Source: Rhizobium leguminosarum
GTDB taxonomy: Bacteria; Pseudomonadota; Alphaproteobacteria; Rhizobiales; Rhizobiaceae
NCBI RefSeq assembly: GCF_017876795.1
Contig: NZ_JAGIOR010000001.1
Span: 3,684,501-3,748,500 of the forward strand
Length of the DNA stretch: 64,000 nt
Reading direction: 5' to 3'
A program made the translations under genes and the position numbers. The notes beneath the pieces are model-generated. The model searched no databases. It saw only the letters and a list, made by a program, of their open reading frames with translations, and was not told the origin of the DNA. This document shows, one piece after another, positions 24,667 through 34,187 of this stretch (within the stretch, counting starts at the first letter, position 1; each line of letters opens with the position of its first letter).

Positions 24667-24699
24667 GCCGCCGCATCCCGGATGTAAGGGTGCGGCGGC
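24667..24699 (+). terminator. Hairpin after the SDR gene
   Basis: GCCGCCGCA (24667-24675) pairs with TGCGGCGGC (24691-24699) around a 15-base loop that itself offers three further pairs. No T run follows, so termination may be partial. Confidence 0.5.
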
Positions 24700-24805
24700 A
24701 CTGTCGTTACGGCGGGAAAGAGCGCCTTGCGGCATATTGGGCATTCGCCTCACGCCGCGGATGGCCTAGATCTAAGGCAGATCACCACCGTGAAGAGGCA
24801 AATCC

Positions 24806-25810
24806 ATGTCCATCAAGACCATCTGCGTTTATGGCGCCGGCGCCCTCGGCGGTGCCATCGCCGCCAAGCTCGCAAGCCGGGCCGATGACGACATCACTGT
24901 TTCCGTCGTCGCGCGCGGGGCACATCTCGACGCCATCCGCAGCAACGGCCTCAGCCTGCGCGAAGCCGATGCGGAAACGCCGCTCAACGTGCGGCTGACC
25001 GCAACCGACGATCCCAACACATTGCCGCCGCAGGATCTGGTCATCACCGGCCTCAAGGGCCATCAATTGGCGCCCGCCGCAGCGGGTATCGCAGGCCTGC
25101 TGAAACAGAGCACCCGCGTCGTGATGATCCTCAACGGCATTCCCTGGTGGTATTTCCATCGCGACACCAGGAGCGGGCATGCAGAACTGCAATTCGATGA
25201 GCTCGATCCCGGCGGCAGGCTTTGGCGGCTGGTCGGCCCCGAGCGCGTGATTGGCTGCGTCGCCTATCAAGGCGCCGAAGTGGTCAATCCGGGTGAGATC
25301 CAGCTTTCCCACAAAGGGCGCTTCGTGCTCGGCGAGCCATCCGGCGAAATGTCGGTCGATCTGGAGGCCATAGCGGCGGTGCTGACCGGCGCCGATCTGC
25401 GTGTTGCGACCACTCCCGATATCCGAAGCGAAATCTGGAGCAAGTTGATGGGCAACGCTGCCTTCAACCCGATCAGCGCTCTGACACGGGCGCTGATGAC
25501 GGACATCATGACGGATCCGTCGCTCATGGACATGGTGAGCAAAGTTATGAAGGAAGTGCTTAATGTCGGCGATGCGCTCGGCGCACATTTCAGCATGACA
25601 GTCGAGCAGCGGCTGGAACAATCGCGCCATATTGGCGGCGTTCGGACATCGATGCTGCAGGACCTGATCGGCGGCAAGGCGCTCGAAATCACGCCGCTGG
25701 TCGGCATGCTGGTGGCGCTTGGACGCCTGACTGCAGTACCGACGCCGGCATCGGAAACGATCCTGGCGCTGGTGACGCAGCTGGATCGGGAAAACCGACG
25801 CGGCAGCTGA
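24806..25810 (+). CDS. 2-dehydropantoate 2-reductase family (ApbA/PanE)
   Basis: This 334-residue protein has the N-terminal Rossmann motif VYGAGALGGAIAAKLA (8-23) and a C-terminal helical domain with EIWSKLMGNAAFNPISALT near residue 212, which carries the conserved Lys, Asn and Ser/Thr of ketopantoate reductases. It would reduce 2-dehydropantoate with NADPH in pantothenate synthesis. Bacteria often carry several paralogues that act on other 2-oxoacids, and no other pantothenate gene is nearby, so the exact substrate is open. It ends at a shared bidirectional terminator. Confidence 0.87.
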   Translation: MSIKTICVYGAGALGGAIAAKLASRADDDITVSVVARGAHLDAIRSNGLSLREADAETPLNVRLTATDDPNTLPPQDLVITGLKGHQLAPAAAGIAGLLKQSTRVVMILNGIPWWYFHRDTRSGHAELQFDELDPGGRLWRLVGPERVIGCVAYQGAEVVNPGEIQLSHKGRFVLGEPSGEMSVDLEAIAAVLTGADLRVATTPDIRSEIWSKLMGNAAFNPISALTRALMTDIMTDPSLMDMVSKVMKEVLNVGDALGAHFSMTVEQRLEQSRHIGGVRTSMLQDLIGGKALEITPLVGMLVALGRLTAVPTPASETILALVTQLDRENRRGS

Positions 25811-25823
25811 TGGCGAGAAAAAT

Positions 25824-25846
25824 GCGGCCGGGAAAAATCCGGCCGC
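25824..25846. terminator. Bidirectional terminator
   Basis: GCGGCCGG, seven-base A-rich loop, CCGGCCGC (25824-25846) is a perfect 8-base stem between two convergent genes, 14 bases after the reductase stop and 6 bases before the hydrolase stop. Confidence 0.8.
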
Positions 25847-25851
25847 CTCGG

Positions 25852-26796
25852 CTATTTTCCGACCTGCTCGGCCCAGTTCGGCGCCTTGCCGCCGCCGTCG
25901 AGGAAGGTCATTGCCACATTCGCCATGAGCGGCGAGGCGAAAGTCTCGTAGTGGGTGAGATCGGGTAGGATCGCCAGCCGGTTCTTCGACATGTTTTCCC
26001 GCATCCAGCCGGCATCGCGCAGGCCGCCGCCGAGCTTTTGGTAGAAGTCGACCATATGCTCGGGACGGATCATGTCGGCATCGCCATAGATCAGCATCAC
26101 CGGCATGGTGAGCTTGGCGACCGCATCGCTATAATCCTTGGGTTCGCGCATCAGCGCTCCCATGGCATCAAGCAGTTTCGGAAATTCGGAAATGTCGGGC
26201 GCCACCGCCTTATAGGAGAGGAACATCGGCGTGTCCTTCATCATCTCGGCCATGCCGGCGCCGACGGCCGCCTGCTGCGGCAGCATCTCCGGGAAAAAGC
26301 CGTCCTGCGCATAGGGCGCCGAGAGGATCACCAGACGGCGCACCTGGTCGGGCGCGTTTGCCGCCATGTTCAGCGCCACCCCGCCCCCGAAGGAATAGCC
26401 GAAGACGTCGAGCTTGTCGTAGCCGAGCTGCTTCACCAGGATCGCGAGATCGGCACCGATTGCCGCAAGGTCGATCGGCCGCTTGCCGAGCGGCGTGCGG
26501 CCATGGCCCTGCAGATCGACGGCGATCACCTGCCGGTGGTCGGCGAAAACAGGCATGACGGGCGCGAACATTTCGATCTGCCCGAGGCCACCGTGAAGCA
26601 GCAGCAGCGGTTCGCCCTCGCCGCGGATCTCATAGTAATAATCGATGCCGTTGACCGGCAGACTTCCCTTTTTGACGATCGGCGCTACCGCCTTCTCCTC
26701 GACAACGGGTACTTCACCGCCGGCGCTCGACATATCGGGCGCGGCCAGGAATGTGGCAGCCGTTGCGACCATCGAAATCAACGTCATCTTCGTCAT
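25852..26796 (-). CDS. Exported alpha/beta hydrolase
   Basis: This 314-residue protein has an N-terminal signal peptide (cleavage near SSAGG, residue 26) and a standard alpha/beta hydrolase fold. The oxyanion segment is LLLLHGGLG (64-72), the nucleophile Ser135 lies in GYSFGGG, the acid in IYGDADMI and the His in LPDLTHYET near the C-terminus. The triad is complete, unlike the hydrolase at 21648. It resembles periplasmic esterase, haloperoxidase and epoxide-hydrolase-like enzymes; the substrate is unknown. GGAG seven bases upstream supports ATG 26796. Confidence 0.88.
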   Translation of the reverse strand: MTKMTLISMVATAATFLAAPDMSSAGGEVPVVEEKAVAPIVKKGSLPVNGIDYYYEIRGEGEPLLLLHGGLGQIEMFAPVMPVFADHRQVIAVDLQGHGRTPLGKRPIDLAAIGADLAILVKQLGYDKLDVFGYSFGGGVALNMAANAPDQVRRLVILSAPYAQDGFFPEMLPQQAAVGAGMAEMMKDTPMFLSYKAVAPDISEFPKLLDAMGALMREPKDYSDAVAKLTMPVMLIYGDADMIRPEHMVDFYQKLGGGLRDAGWMRENMSKNRLAILPDLTHYETFASPLMANVAMTFLDGGGKAPNWAEQVGK

Positions 26797-26962
26797 ATCC
26801 TTGCTCCATGTTTGCGTCGATACCGCAAGGACGGCAGGGATCAGGCTTTTCCGACACCGCGCTTAGAAACTTGTCGATTGAGGCTTCAAGACTGATTTCC
26901 AACTTTTCCTTAACCGGCATGCTGGTAAAATCTTCGCAGAGACTTCAGATGCCACGAGACCA

Positions 26963-27274
26963 ATGCCGAAACCGAATTTCCGCTTCACCCATTACGATCT
27001 CAAGGAACAACGCGCCGGAACGATCGTCGAGGTGTCGTTGAATGCGGTGAACAATGTCCGCTTGATGACGGCGCCGAATTTCCAGCGCTTCACCGAGGTT
27101 CTCGATTTCAAATATATCGGCGGCGTGGCGCGCAAATCGCCGATCAAGATCGCCGTTCCGGAAAGCGGCCACTGGCATATCGTTGTCGATATGGAAGGCC
27201 ATCACGGACTGGCGGACTCTTCCGTCAAGGTGATCGCCGCGCCCGTCAATCAGAAGACGCCGCGCGCCTCCTGA
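26963..27274 (+). CDS. DUF1883-family protein
   Basis: This 103-residue protein matches the DUF1883 pattern: FTHYDLKEQRAGTIVEV at the N-terminus, NNVRLMTAPNFQRF near residue 30, the YIGG motif near 52, and PESGHWHIVVDMEGHHG near 75. It should be a small beta-rich domain with no catalytic residues known to me. It stands alone between a divergent hydrolase and a membrane protein gene. The family sometimes occurs fused or adjacent to TIR domains in other bacteria; nothing of that kind is seen here. Confidence 0.78.
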   Translation: MPKPNFRFTHYDLKEQRAGTIVEVSLNAVNNVRLMTAPNFQRFTEVLDFKYIGGVARKSPIKIAVPESGHWHIVVDMEGHHGLADSSVKVIAAPVNQKTPRAS

Positions 27275-27516
27275 GCTTTACAGCACCGCGTTTCTACTCC
27301 GAAGCGTAGTGGTAGCGCCGACGCGCTCCATGGACACGTCCAATCGAGCTGATCTTTGATTACGATCAATGAATCAGGCTGCCATGTCGATCACAATTCA
27401 CCCGTTGCGAGCCGTAGCCGCCCAGAGCGCGAACCCATGCAAATCGGCTTAGCTTCCATAACCAGAGCGCTGGTGGAAACAGCAGACCATGATCTTCATC
27501 ACGTAGGAAGTGGTCC

Positions 27517-28191
27517 ATGACTTCGAACCTGATCGGTCGTATCACCAATATCATTGATCCTGGCGATGCGCTCGGTGAAGTACTTTTCGGATTGATTATG
27601 GCGCTGACGTGGACGGTCGGCTCGAGGCTGGTATTTGAAAAAGAAGGGCTAAATGTCCACGATCTGATCGTCGCAACGATCGGCTGCAACGTCGCTTGGG
27701 GGATCATTGACGCCGTCTTGTTCTTCCTGGGTACGACGTTTTACAAAAGCAGGCGGCTGCGCCTTTTTCGGCAAATCAAAACCGCCAGAAGCGAATCTGC
27801 CGCGCTGACGGTGCTCGCGAACGAATTCCCGATTGCAGAAGCACCGTTCTCTGCAAGGGGCGCCGACGCGGACGCACTCTATCGAGCACTCCTGACGCTC
27901 GCATGCCGGGCCGAGCCTGTGAAGGTGTCCCTACCGAAAGCTGATCTGTTTGCCGCAATCGCGGTCTTCGTTCTGGTCTCAGCCACCGCCATTCCGGCAG
28001 TGATCCCTTTCCTTCTCATCGACAGTGCGCACCTTGCGCTGAGAACCAGCAACCTGTTTCTCATCATGCTGCTGTTTGTGACGGGCTATGCGTGGGCGAG
28101 GTTTTCAGGAGGCAGGCCTTTTTATGCAGGAATGACGATGACTTGTCTCGGCTTGCTTCTGGTTGCAATAGCGATCGCGCTTGGCGGCTGA
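27517..28191 (+). CDS. Membrane protein, VIT1/CCC1-like
   Basis: This 224-residue protein has about five hydrophobic segments: residues 17-40, 48-72, 140-165, 170-190 and 200-222. The opening DPGDALGEVLFGLIMALTWT and the later VIPFLLIDSAHLALRTSN resemble the first and fourth helices of VIT1/CCC1-type Fe/Mn transporters. The central soluble part (75-135) replaces the longer metal-binding domain of plant VIT1. The family call is moderate, and the transported ion cannot be told. The gene is alone on its strand and converges on rarA. Confidence 0.6.
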   Translation: MTSNLIGRITNIIDPGDALGEVLFGLIMALTWTVGSRLVFEKEGLNVHDLIVATIGCNVAWGIIDAVLFFLGTTFYKSRRLRLFRQIKTARSESAALTVLANEFPIAEAPFSARGADADALYRALLTLACRAEPVKVSLPKADLFAAIAVFVLVSATAIPAVIPFLLIDSAHLALRTSNLFLIMLLFVTGYAWARFSGGRPFYAGMTMTCLGLLLVAIAIALGG

Positions 28192-28224
28192 GCTCCCTTC
28201 ACCAACCGAACAGGCTCAGACGCG

Positions 28225-29541
28225 TCAGCGCGGCTTGCGCTCCTTGCGAAGCTTGTCCCACCATTCCAGCCGCTTGCGGATATCGCGCTCGAAACCGCGC
28301 TCCGGCGGATCGTAGAAGGTCTGGCGGCCCATCTTCTCCGGGAAATAATCCTGGCCGGAAAAGGCGTCCGGCTCATCGTGATCGTAGCGGTAGCCGTCGC
28401 CGTAACCTTCGCCCTTCATCAGCTTGGTCGGCGCATTGAGGATGTGCTTCGGCGGCAGCAGCGAGCCGTTCTGCTTGGCGGCATGGCTTGCCGCCTTGAA
28501 GGCGGTGTAGACGGCATTCGATTTCGGGGCGGTGGCGAGATAGACGCAGGCCTGCGCCAGCGCCAGTTCGCCCTCCGGGGAACCGAGATACTCATAGGCA
28601 TCCTTGGCGGCATTGCAGATCACCAGCGCCTGCGGATCGGCAAGACCGATATCCTCCACCGCCATGCGCACCAGCCGCCGGCCGAGATAGAGCGGGTCCT
28701 CGCCGGCATCGAACATCCGGGCGAGATAGTAGAGCGCGGCATCCGGGTCGGAGCCGCGCACGGATTTATGCAGCGCCGAGATCAGATTGTAATGGCCGTC
28801 CTGCGCCTTGTCATAGACCGGGGCACGGCGCTGGACGATGCGCGTCAGGCCTTCGGTGTCGAAGCTTTCACCCTCGCGCGCGGCGCGCCAGACCTCTTCC
28901 GCGAGCGTCAGCACCGCACGACCGTCGCCGTCGGCCATCCGGATCAGGCTGGCGCGAGCCTCCTCCTTCAACGGCAGCGGCTTCACCTCGATCGTTTCGG
29001 CACGCTTCAGCAACTCCTCTAGGCTCTCCTCGTCATGCGACTTGAAGGTCAGCACCCGCGCGCGCGACAGCAAAGCGGCGTTGAGTTCGAAGGACGGGTT
29101 TTCGGTGGTGGCGCCGACGAGAATGACGGTGCCATCCTCCATGACCGGCAGGAAACTGTCCTGCTGGGCGCGGTTGAAACGATGGATCTCGTCGACGAAG
29201 AGCAGCGTCTGACGGCCATCCATACGCCGCAGGCGGGCTGTCTCGAACACCTTCTTCAGATCGGCGACGCCGGAAAAGATCGCCGATATCTGTTCGAAAG
29301 CCAAACCCGCCTCGCCCGACAGCAGCCGCGCCACCGTCGTCTTGCCGGTGCCGGGCGGGCCCCAGAAGATCATCGAGCCGAGCGAACCGCTTTCGATCAT
29401 TCTCTTCAGCACGCCGTCTTCACCGGTCAGGTGTTCCTGCCCGGTGACATCGGCGAGCGTCTTCGGCCGCAGCCGGTCGGCAAGCGGCCGCTTGGCGGCC
29501 ACCTCCTCCGGAACACGCGGCGCGAAGAGATCATTGCTCAT
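28225..29541 (-). CDS. rarA: Replication-associated recombination ATPase RarA
   Basis: This 438-residue AAA+ ATPase of the RarA/MgsA/WRNIP1 family acts at stalled replication forks. Walker A GPPGTGKTT is at 61-69, Walker B is in FVDEIHRFNRAQQD near 119, and sensor 1 is in GATTENPSFELN. The C-terminal tetramerisation domain begins near residue 260. Its start overlaps the htrA stop as ATGA, so the two genes form a translationally coupled pair. Confidence 0.96.
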   Translation of the reverse strand: MSNDLFAPRVPEEVAAKRPLADRLRPKTLADVTGQEHLTGEDGVLKRMIESGSLGSMIFWGPPGTGKTTVARLLSGEAGLAFEQISAIFSGVADLKKVFETARLRRMDGRQTLLFVDEIHRFNRAQQDSFLPVMEDGTVILVGATTENPSFELNAALLSRARVLTFKSHDEESLEELLKRAETIEVKPLPLKEEARASLIRMADGDGRAVLTLAEEVWRAAREGESFDTEGLTRIVQRRAPVYDKAQDGHYNLISALHKSVRGSDPDAALYYLARMFDAGEDPLYLGRRLVRMAVEDIGLADPQALVICNAAKDAYEYLGSPEGELALAQACVYLATAPKSNAVYTAFKAASHAAKQNGSLLPPKHILNAPTKLMKGEGYGDGYRYDHDEPDAFSGQDYFPEKMGRQTFYDPPERGFERDIRKRLEWWDKLRKERKPR

Positions 29542-30941
29542 CGGAAGAACTGCCGGATGCGCTGACCGTCGCGCTCGATCTCCACCCGCCAGAGGCCGGG
29601 GTCGCTATCGGCGATTTCGGACAGTTCGCTGGTTGACTTCACATCCGTGCCGTTGATCGAGACGATAATATCCTTCGGCTCGAAACCGAGACGGGCGGCA
29701 GGAGAATCCTCCTTCACCTCGGAGACGACGACGCCTGCCGATTCCGGCGGCATGCGCAGTTCGTCGGCGACCCGCGGCGACAGATTCTCGACGACAGCTC
29801 CGCTAAAGGGGGTGCGCCCGCCGATGGTGCGCTGGTCACGCGGCGAGGTTTCCGGGGCGCGATCGAGCGTCAACGGCAGTTGCTGCTCGCGGCCGTTCTC
29901 GACGACGGTGAGCTTGACCGACTTGCCGAGACCGGCCGTCGTCAGCCGGTAAAGCAGCGCATCAGGATGTTCGACGGAAATACCGTCAACAGCGGTGACG
30001 ATTTGGCCGGCCTTCAGCCCGGCCTTGGCGGCCGGGCCGCCTTCCGAAACCTTGACGACGAGCGCGCCGCGGGCTTTGTTTAGCCCCAGCGCCTCAGCCA
30101 CTTCAGAGGTTACGGCATCGAAACTCGCCCCGACATAGGGCCGCTCGAAGGATTTGACGCCGGCATCTGCCGAAGCGAGGAAGACCTTGACCAGATTGGC
30201 GGGAATGGCAAAACCGATGCCGTTCGAGCCGCCGCCGCGTGAGAAGATCGCGGTGTTGATGCCGATCAGTTCGCCTTTCATATTCATCAAGGCGCCGCCG
30301 GAATTGCCGGGATTGATCGAGGCGTCGGTCTGGATGAAGAAGCCGAACTCGTTCCTGACCACCTGGTTGCGGGCAAGTGCGGAGACGATGCCGCTGGTCA
30401 CCGTCTGGCCGACACCAAAGGGGTTGCCGATCGCCAGCACGAGATCGCCGACCTCAACGGCATCGGAATTGCCGATCGGCAAAGTCGGAAAACTTTCCTT
30501 GGTGTCGATCTTCAGCACGGCAAGGTCGACACGGTCGTCGCGCAACACCACCTTGCAGGGGAATTCGCGGCCGTCCGGTAGCGCAACCTTGATGTCGTCG
30601 GCGCCTTCGACGACGTGATTGTTGGTCACGACGGTGCCGTTCGCCTCGACAATGACGCCGGAGCCGAGCGATGACTGCTTCTCCGAACGGTTCGGCATCT
30701 GCTGACCGAAAAACTGCTCGAAGAAGGGGTCGCCGGCAAAGGGCGACTGCCGCCGGACGGTCTTTTCCGCATAGACATTGACGACGGCGCCCGACGTCTG
30801 TTTGACGAGCGGCGCGAAGGAGAGCTGCATCTGCATCTGGCTCTCGGGTACGGTCTTTACGGTCTGCGCATTGGCCGCAGCCGGCAGAACGAGCATGAGA
30901 GCGAACAGCGAGACGGAGGCGCGCTTGAACAGTCCTTGCAT
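29538..30941 (-). CDS. htrA: DegP/HtrA-type periplasmic serine protease
   Basis: This 467-residue protein has a signal peptide cleaved after residue 25 (AANAQ). The trypsin-like domain carries the triad His109 (TNNHVV), Asp139 (DRVDLAVL) and Ser214 (GNSGGAL). Two PDZ domains follow, near 255-350 and 370-460. It degrades or refolds damaged envelope proteins. The Gln/Met-rich LA-loop segment (FFEQFFGQQMPN) matches DegP/DegQ members. Two rhizobial palindromes lie upstream of the start. Confidence 0.96.
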   Translation of the reverse strand: MQGLFKRASVSLFALMLVLPAAANAQTVKTVPESQMQMQLSFAPLVKQTSGAVVNVYAEKTVRRQSPFAGDPFFEQFFGQQMPNRSEKQSSLGSGVIVEANGTVVTNNHVVEGADDIKVALPDGREFPCKVVLRDDRVDLAVLKIDTKESFPTLPIGNSDAVEVGDLVLAIGNPFGVGQTVTSGIVSALARNQVVRNEFGFFIQTDASINPGNSGGALMNMKGELIGINTAIFSRGGGSNGIGFAIPANLVKVFLASADAGVKSFERPYVGASFDAVTSEVAEALGLNKARGALVVKVSEGGPAAKAGLKAGQIVTAVDGISVEHPDALLYRLTTAGLGKSVKLTVVENGREQQLPLTLDRAPETSPRDQRTIGGRTPFSGAVVENLSPRVADELRMPPESAGVVVSEVKEDSPAARLGFEPKDIIVSINGTDVKSTSELSEIADSDPGLWRVEIERDGQRIRQFFR

Positions 30942-30975
30942 GGGTATCCTTTTTGAATCCTCGTGTGGAACGTTT

Positions 30976-31027
30976 TAGAGCATGCTGCCGAAAAGTGTGA
31001 GCGGTTTTCAGACGACATCATGCTCTA
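30976..31027. repeat. Rhizobial intergenic palindrome, copy 3
   Basis: Arms TAGAGCATG (30976-30984) and CATGCTCTA (31019-31027) flank the core AAAAGTGTGAGCGGTTTT (30991-31008), which is shared with copy 1. It lies 34 bases upstream of htrA on the far side of its start. Confidence 0.75.
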
Positions 31028-31040
31028 ACTACTTAATTGC

Positions 31041-31087
31041 GAACAGGATTCAGATTTTAGGCCGAACCGGCCTAAATCATCCTGTTC
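31041..31087. repeat. Rhizobial intergenic palindrome, copy 4
   Basis: Outer arms GAACAGGAT (31041-31049) and ATCCTGTTC (31079-31087) contain a nested inverted repeat TTTAGGCC...GGCCTAAA. It sits in tandem with copy 3, 13 bases apart, between htrA and the DUF1232 gene. Confidence 0.7.
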
Positions 31088-31197
31088 TGTGGCCCGACGC
31101 TAGAAAGGAAAGAGGGCGGAAGCATGGAAGAATAAGGCAAGGGGACGTCTTGGAAACCGATTGAAGTCATTGCGAGCTTGATTCAGGAATTTCGGCC

Positions 31198-31578
31198 ATG
31201 CAACTGATATCAAAAGCCAAAAACTGGGCGAAGTCACTGAAGCGTGACATCGTGGCTCTATGGCTTGCCGCCCGGGACCCCCGCGTGCCCTGGCATGCCA
31301 AAGCCGTGGCCGGCGCCGTTGCCGCATATGCGCTGTCGCCAATCGATCTTATCCCCGATTTCATTCCCGTGCTCGGTTATCTCGACGATCTCCTGATCGT
31401 GCCGCTCGGCATCCTGCTGGCGATCCGGCTCGTTCCGGCTGATGTGATGGCTGCGCTTCGCGCTGAGGCGGCAAGACTTATCGAACGTCCCTCCAGTCGT
31501 CTCGGATTGATCTTCATCCTTGCCGTCTGGCTCGCCTGCATCATCTTCCTGGCTCTGACATTGCGCAAATTGGTTTGA
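31198..31578 (+). CDS. YkvA/DUF1232-family membrane protein
   Basis: This 126-residue protein carries the DUF1232 signature AYALSPIDLIPDFIPVLGYL (residues 44-63) followed by DDLLIVPLGI. The motif forms a membrane-inserted hairpin. A further C-terminal helix (residues 103-122) is clearly transmembrane. Function is unknown across the family. AGGA stands nine bases before the ATG. It is followed closely by the LprI-like gene and may be co-transcribed. Confidence 0.85.
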   Translation: MQLISKAKNWAKSLKRDIVALWLAARDPRVPWHAKAVAGAVAAYALSPIDLIPDFIPVLGYLDDLLIVPLGILLAIRLVPADVMAALRAEAARLIERPSSRLGLIFILAVWLACIIFLALTLRKLV

Positions 31579-31601
31579 CCGGCGACAACAGGGATATAGG
31601 A

Positions 31602-31955
31602 ATGATGACGGCAAGAGCGATGACGATGGTCTTTGGCTTTGCGATTTCGATCTTTGCATCGGATATGGCCCAGGCGGCGAGCTTCGACTGCGATGCGAAA
31701 GAATTGAAGCCGGACGAAAAGGCGATCTGCGACAACCGCGCGCTCAACGATGCCGACGTGAAGATGGTGACGACTTTCGAGCTGCTTTCCGGTCTGCTGG
31801 CGATGGGCTCACGCGGAACATTGCAAGACGAGCAGACGGCCTGGCTGAAAAAACGACAGGAATGCGCGGCGGATGCCGTCTGTATCAAGGCTGCCTATGA
31901 CGAGCGGCTGAAGCAGCTCGGCGAGACCTATAAAAACATCAACCGGCCGCTTTGA
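31602..31955 (+). CDS. LprI-like/DUF1311 exported protein
   Basis: This 117-residue protein has a signal peptide ending near MAQAASFDC and four cysteines in the mature part (FDCDAKEL, AICDN, QECAADAVC), enough for two disulfides. The layout of a CxxxxxxxxxxxxC pair, the LQDEQTAWLKKRQEC helix and CIKAAYDERLKQL is that of lysozyme-inhibitor LprI-like proteins. It would protect the cell wall in the periplasm, though DUF1311 members vary in role. A second ATG follows the first directly. Confidence 0.8.
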   Translation: MMTARAMTMVFGFAISIFASDMAQAASFDCDAKELKPDEKAICDNRALNDADVKMVTTFELLSGLLAMGSRGTLQDEQTAWLKKRQECAADAVCIKAAYDERLKQLGETYKNINRPL

Positions 31956-32012
31956 AGGCGACCGGTCGGTGGAGTAGCTGACTCTCAATCAGCGGGGAAT
32001 AGGTTCGACCAG

Positions 32013-33851
32013 TTAGCGGGCGTTCAGATCCCGCACCGCGCCGCGATCGGCACTTGTCGCGAAGGCGGCATAGGCCTTCAGCGCCGTCGTGACGTTGCGC
32101 TTGCGCACTTCGACCGGATGCCAGCCCTTGGCGTCCTGATCGGCGCGGCGGGCGGCAAGTTCTGTCTCGCTGACGCGCAGGCTGATCGTCCGGTTCGGGA
32201 TGTCGATGTCGATCATGTCGCCCTCGCGCACCAAGCCGATCGTGCCGCCATTTGCCGCTTCCGGCGAGGCGTGGCCGATCGACAGTCCGGAGGTGCCGCC
32301 GGAGAAGCGGCCGTCGGTGATGAGCGCACAGGCCTTGCCGAGGCCCTTCGACTTCAGATAGCTCGTCGGATAGAGCATTTCCTGCATTCCGGGGCCGCCC
32401 TTCGGGCCTTCGTAGCGGATGACGACGACATCACCCGCCTTGACCTCGTTGGCGAGGATTGCCTTGACGGAAGCGTCCTGGCTTTCGAAGACGCGGGCCG
32501 GGCCGGAGAATTTCAGGATCGATTCATCGACGCCGGCCGTCTTGACGATGCAGCCGTCGATCGCAAGGTTGCCCTTGAGCACGGCCAGACCACCATCCTT
32601 GGAGAAAGGATGCTCGACCGAGCGGATGACGCCGTTCTCGCGATCGGTGTCGAGTTCGTCCCAGCGGGCGTCCTGGCTGAAGGCGACCTGGGTCGGGATG
32701 CCGCCGGGAGCGGCACGATAGAAGTTGCGCACCGTTTCGCTGCTGGTGCGGGTGATATCCCAGCGGTCGATCGCATCACCCAGCGTCTCGGCATGCACGG
32801 TCGGGCAATCGCGATTGAGCAGACCGCCCTTGTCGAGTTCACCGAGGATCGACATGATGCCGCCGGCGCGGTGCACGTCTTCCATATGAACATCGCTTTT
32901 GGCGGGTGCGACCTTCGACAGGCAGGGAACCCGGCGCGACAGCGCGTCGATATCGGCCATGGTGAAATCGACCTCGCCTTCATGGGCGGCAGCAAGAATG
33001 TGCAGGACAGTATTGGTCGAGCCGCCCATGGCGATATCGAGCGTCATGGCATTCTCAAAAGCTTGCTTGGAAGCGATGTTGCGCGGCAGCGTCTTGATGT
33101 CGTCCTGCTCGTAATAGCGGCGGGCGAGATCGACGATCAGATGACCGGCCTCGACGAAGAGGCGCTTGCGGTCGGCGTGAGTTGCGAGCGTCGAGCCGTT
33201 GCCGGGCAGCGACAGGCCGAGCGCTTCCGTCAGGCAGTTCATCGAATTGGCGGTGAACATGCCGGAGCAGGAGCCGCAGGTCGGACAGGCCGAGCGTTCG
33301 ATGGTCTGGACATCCTCGTCGCTGATCTTGTCATCGGCTGCGGCGACCATGGCATCGACGAGGTCGAGCGCGTGCGTCTTGCCGTGCAGCACGACCTTGC
33401 CCGCTTCCATCGGCCCCCCGGAGACGAAGACCGTCGGGATGTTGAGGCGCAGCGACGCCATCAGCATGCCGGGAGTGATCTTGTCGCAGTTGGAGATGCA
33501 GACCATAGCGTCGGCGCAATGGGCATTGACCATGTATTCGACGCTGTCGGCAATGAGTTCGCGCGAGGGCAGCGAATAGAGCATGCCGTCATGGCCCATG
33601 GCGATGCCGTCGTCGACAGCGATCGTGTTGAACTCCTTGGCGACACCGCCGGCCGCCTCGATTTCGCGGGCAACAAGCTGGCCGAGGTCCTTCAGGTGCA
33701 CGTGACCGGGCACGAACTGGGTGAAGGAATTCACCACCGCGATGATCGGCTTGCCGAAATCCGAATCCTTCATGCCCGTGGCGCGCCAAAGGCCGCGCGC
33801 GCCTGCCATGTTGCGGCCGTGGGTCGTGGTTCTGGAACGGTAGGCTGGCAT
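32013..33851 (-). CDS. ilvD: Dihydroxy-acid dehydratase
   Basis: This 612-residue iron-sulfur enzyme makes 2-oxoisovalerate and 2-oxo-3-methylvalerate in valine and isoleucine synthesis. The cluster ligands are visible in [12 protein letters not shown] and [20 protein letters not shown]. Start [14 protein letters not shown] at 33851 has GAGGAAG at good spacing; 17 further in-frame codons upstream are not needed and would exceed the family length. It is monocistronic here, as in other rhizobia. Confidence 0.97.
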   Translation of the reverse strand: MPAYRSRTTTHGRNMAGARGLWRATGMKDSDFGKPIIAVVNSFTQFVPGHVHLKDLGQLVAREIEAAGGVAKEFNTIAVDDGIAMGHDGMLYSLPSRELIADSVEYMVNAHCADAMVCISNCDKITPGMLMASLRLNIPTVFVSGGPMEAGKVVLHGKTHALDLVDAMVAAADDKISDEDVQTIERSACPTCGSCSGMFTANSMNCLTEALGLSLPGNGSTLATHADRKRLFVEAGHLIVDLARRYYEQDDIKTLPRNIASKQAFENAMTLDIAMGGSTNTVLHILAAAHEGEVDFTMADIDALSRRVPCLSKVAPAKSDVHMEDVHRAGGIMSILGELDKGGLLNRDCPTVHAETLGDAIDRWDITRTSSETVRNFYRAAPGGIPTQVAFSQDARWDELDTDRENGVIRSVEHPFSKDGGLAVLKGNLAIDGCIVKTAGVDESILKFSGPARVFESQDASVKAILANEVKAGDVVVIRYEGPKGGPGMQEMLYPTSYLKSKGLGKACALITDGRFSGGTSGLSIGHASPEAANGGTIGLVREGDMIDIDIPNRTISLRVSETELAARRADQDAKGWHPVEVRKRNVTTALKAYAAFATSADRGAVRDLNAR

Positions 33852-34187
33852 CGGTGTCTTCCTCGATGTGTCGGAGATCATCAGGCGAAGCGGGGCAGGC
33901 ATTGAGGCTGCGGCCGGGCAACGCTGCTTTTTGGAATTGTCCTAATCCAATCGACGGGGGCTGTCACTACCGGCAAGGCCAAATCCGGTACGCTGCCGGG
34001 AGAAGCGCCTTCAGCGCCATTGATGACATACGGTTCGGCGCGAGGTTTGGTTACAGCCTATTCCATCACAGGCGAACACAAAAAATTGGCTTCCTGTCGG
34101 TGATATTCAAGGCATAGACACTAATCCGAACATGCGGGCGGTTCGTTTAAGAACTATATTCAAGAAAACGCCCTGGAGGTTTTCGAC
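33852..34187. other. Divergent intergenic region, ilvD and msrP
   Basis: 336 bases between divergent genes. A CTATAT box at 34154-34159 matches the rhizobial -10 consensus for msrP, but I see no good -35 at the right distance. No hairpin convincing as an ilvD attenuator, RNA gene or ORF is evident. Confidence 0.4.

Noticed and set aside
31977..31993. tRNA-like anticodon arm (5-bp stem, 7-base loop, CTC) with a nearby GGTTCGACC
   Set aside because: The T arm does not pair, there is no acceptor stem, and the stretch lies in a 57-base gap between two genes. At most it is a chance or decayed fragment.
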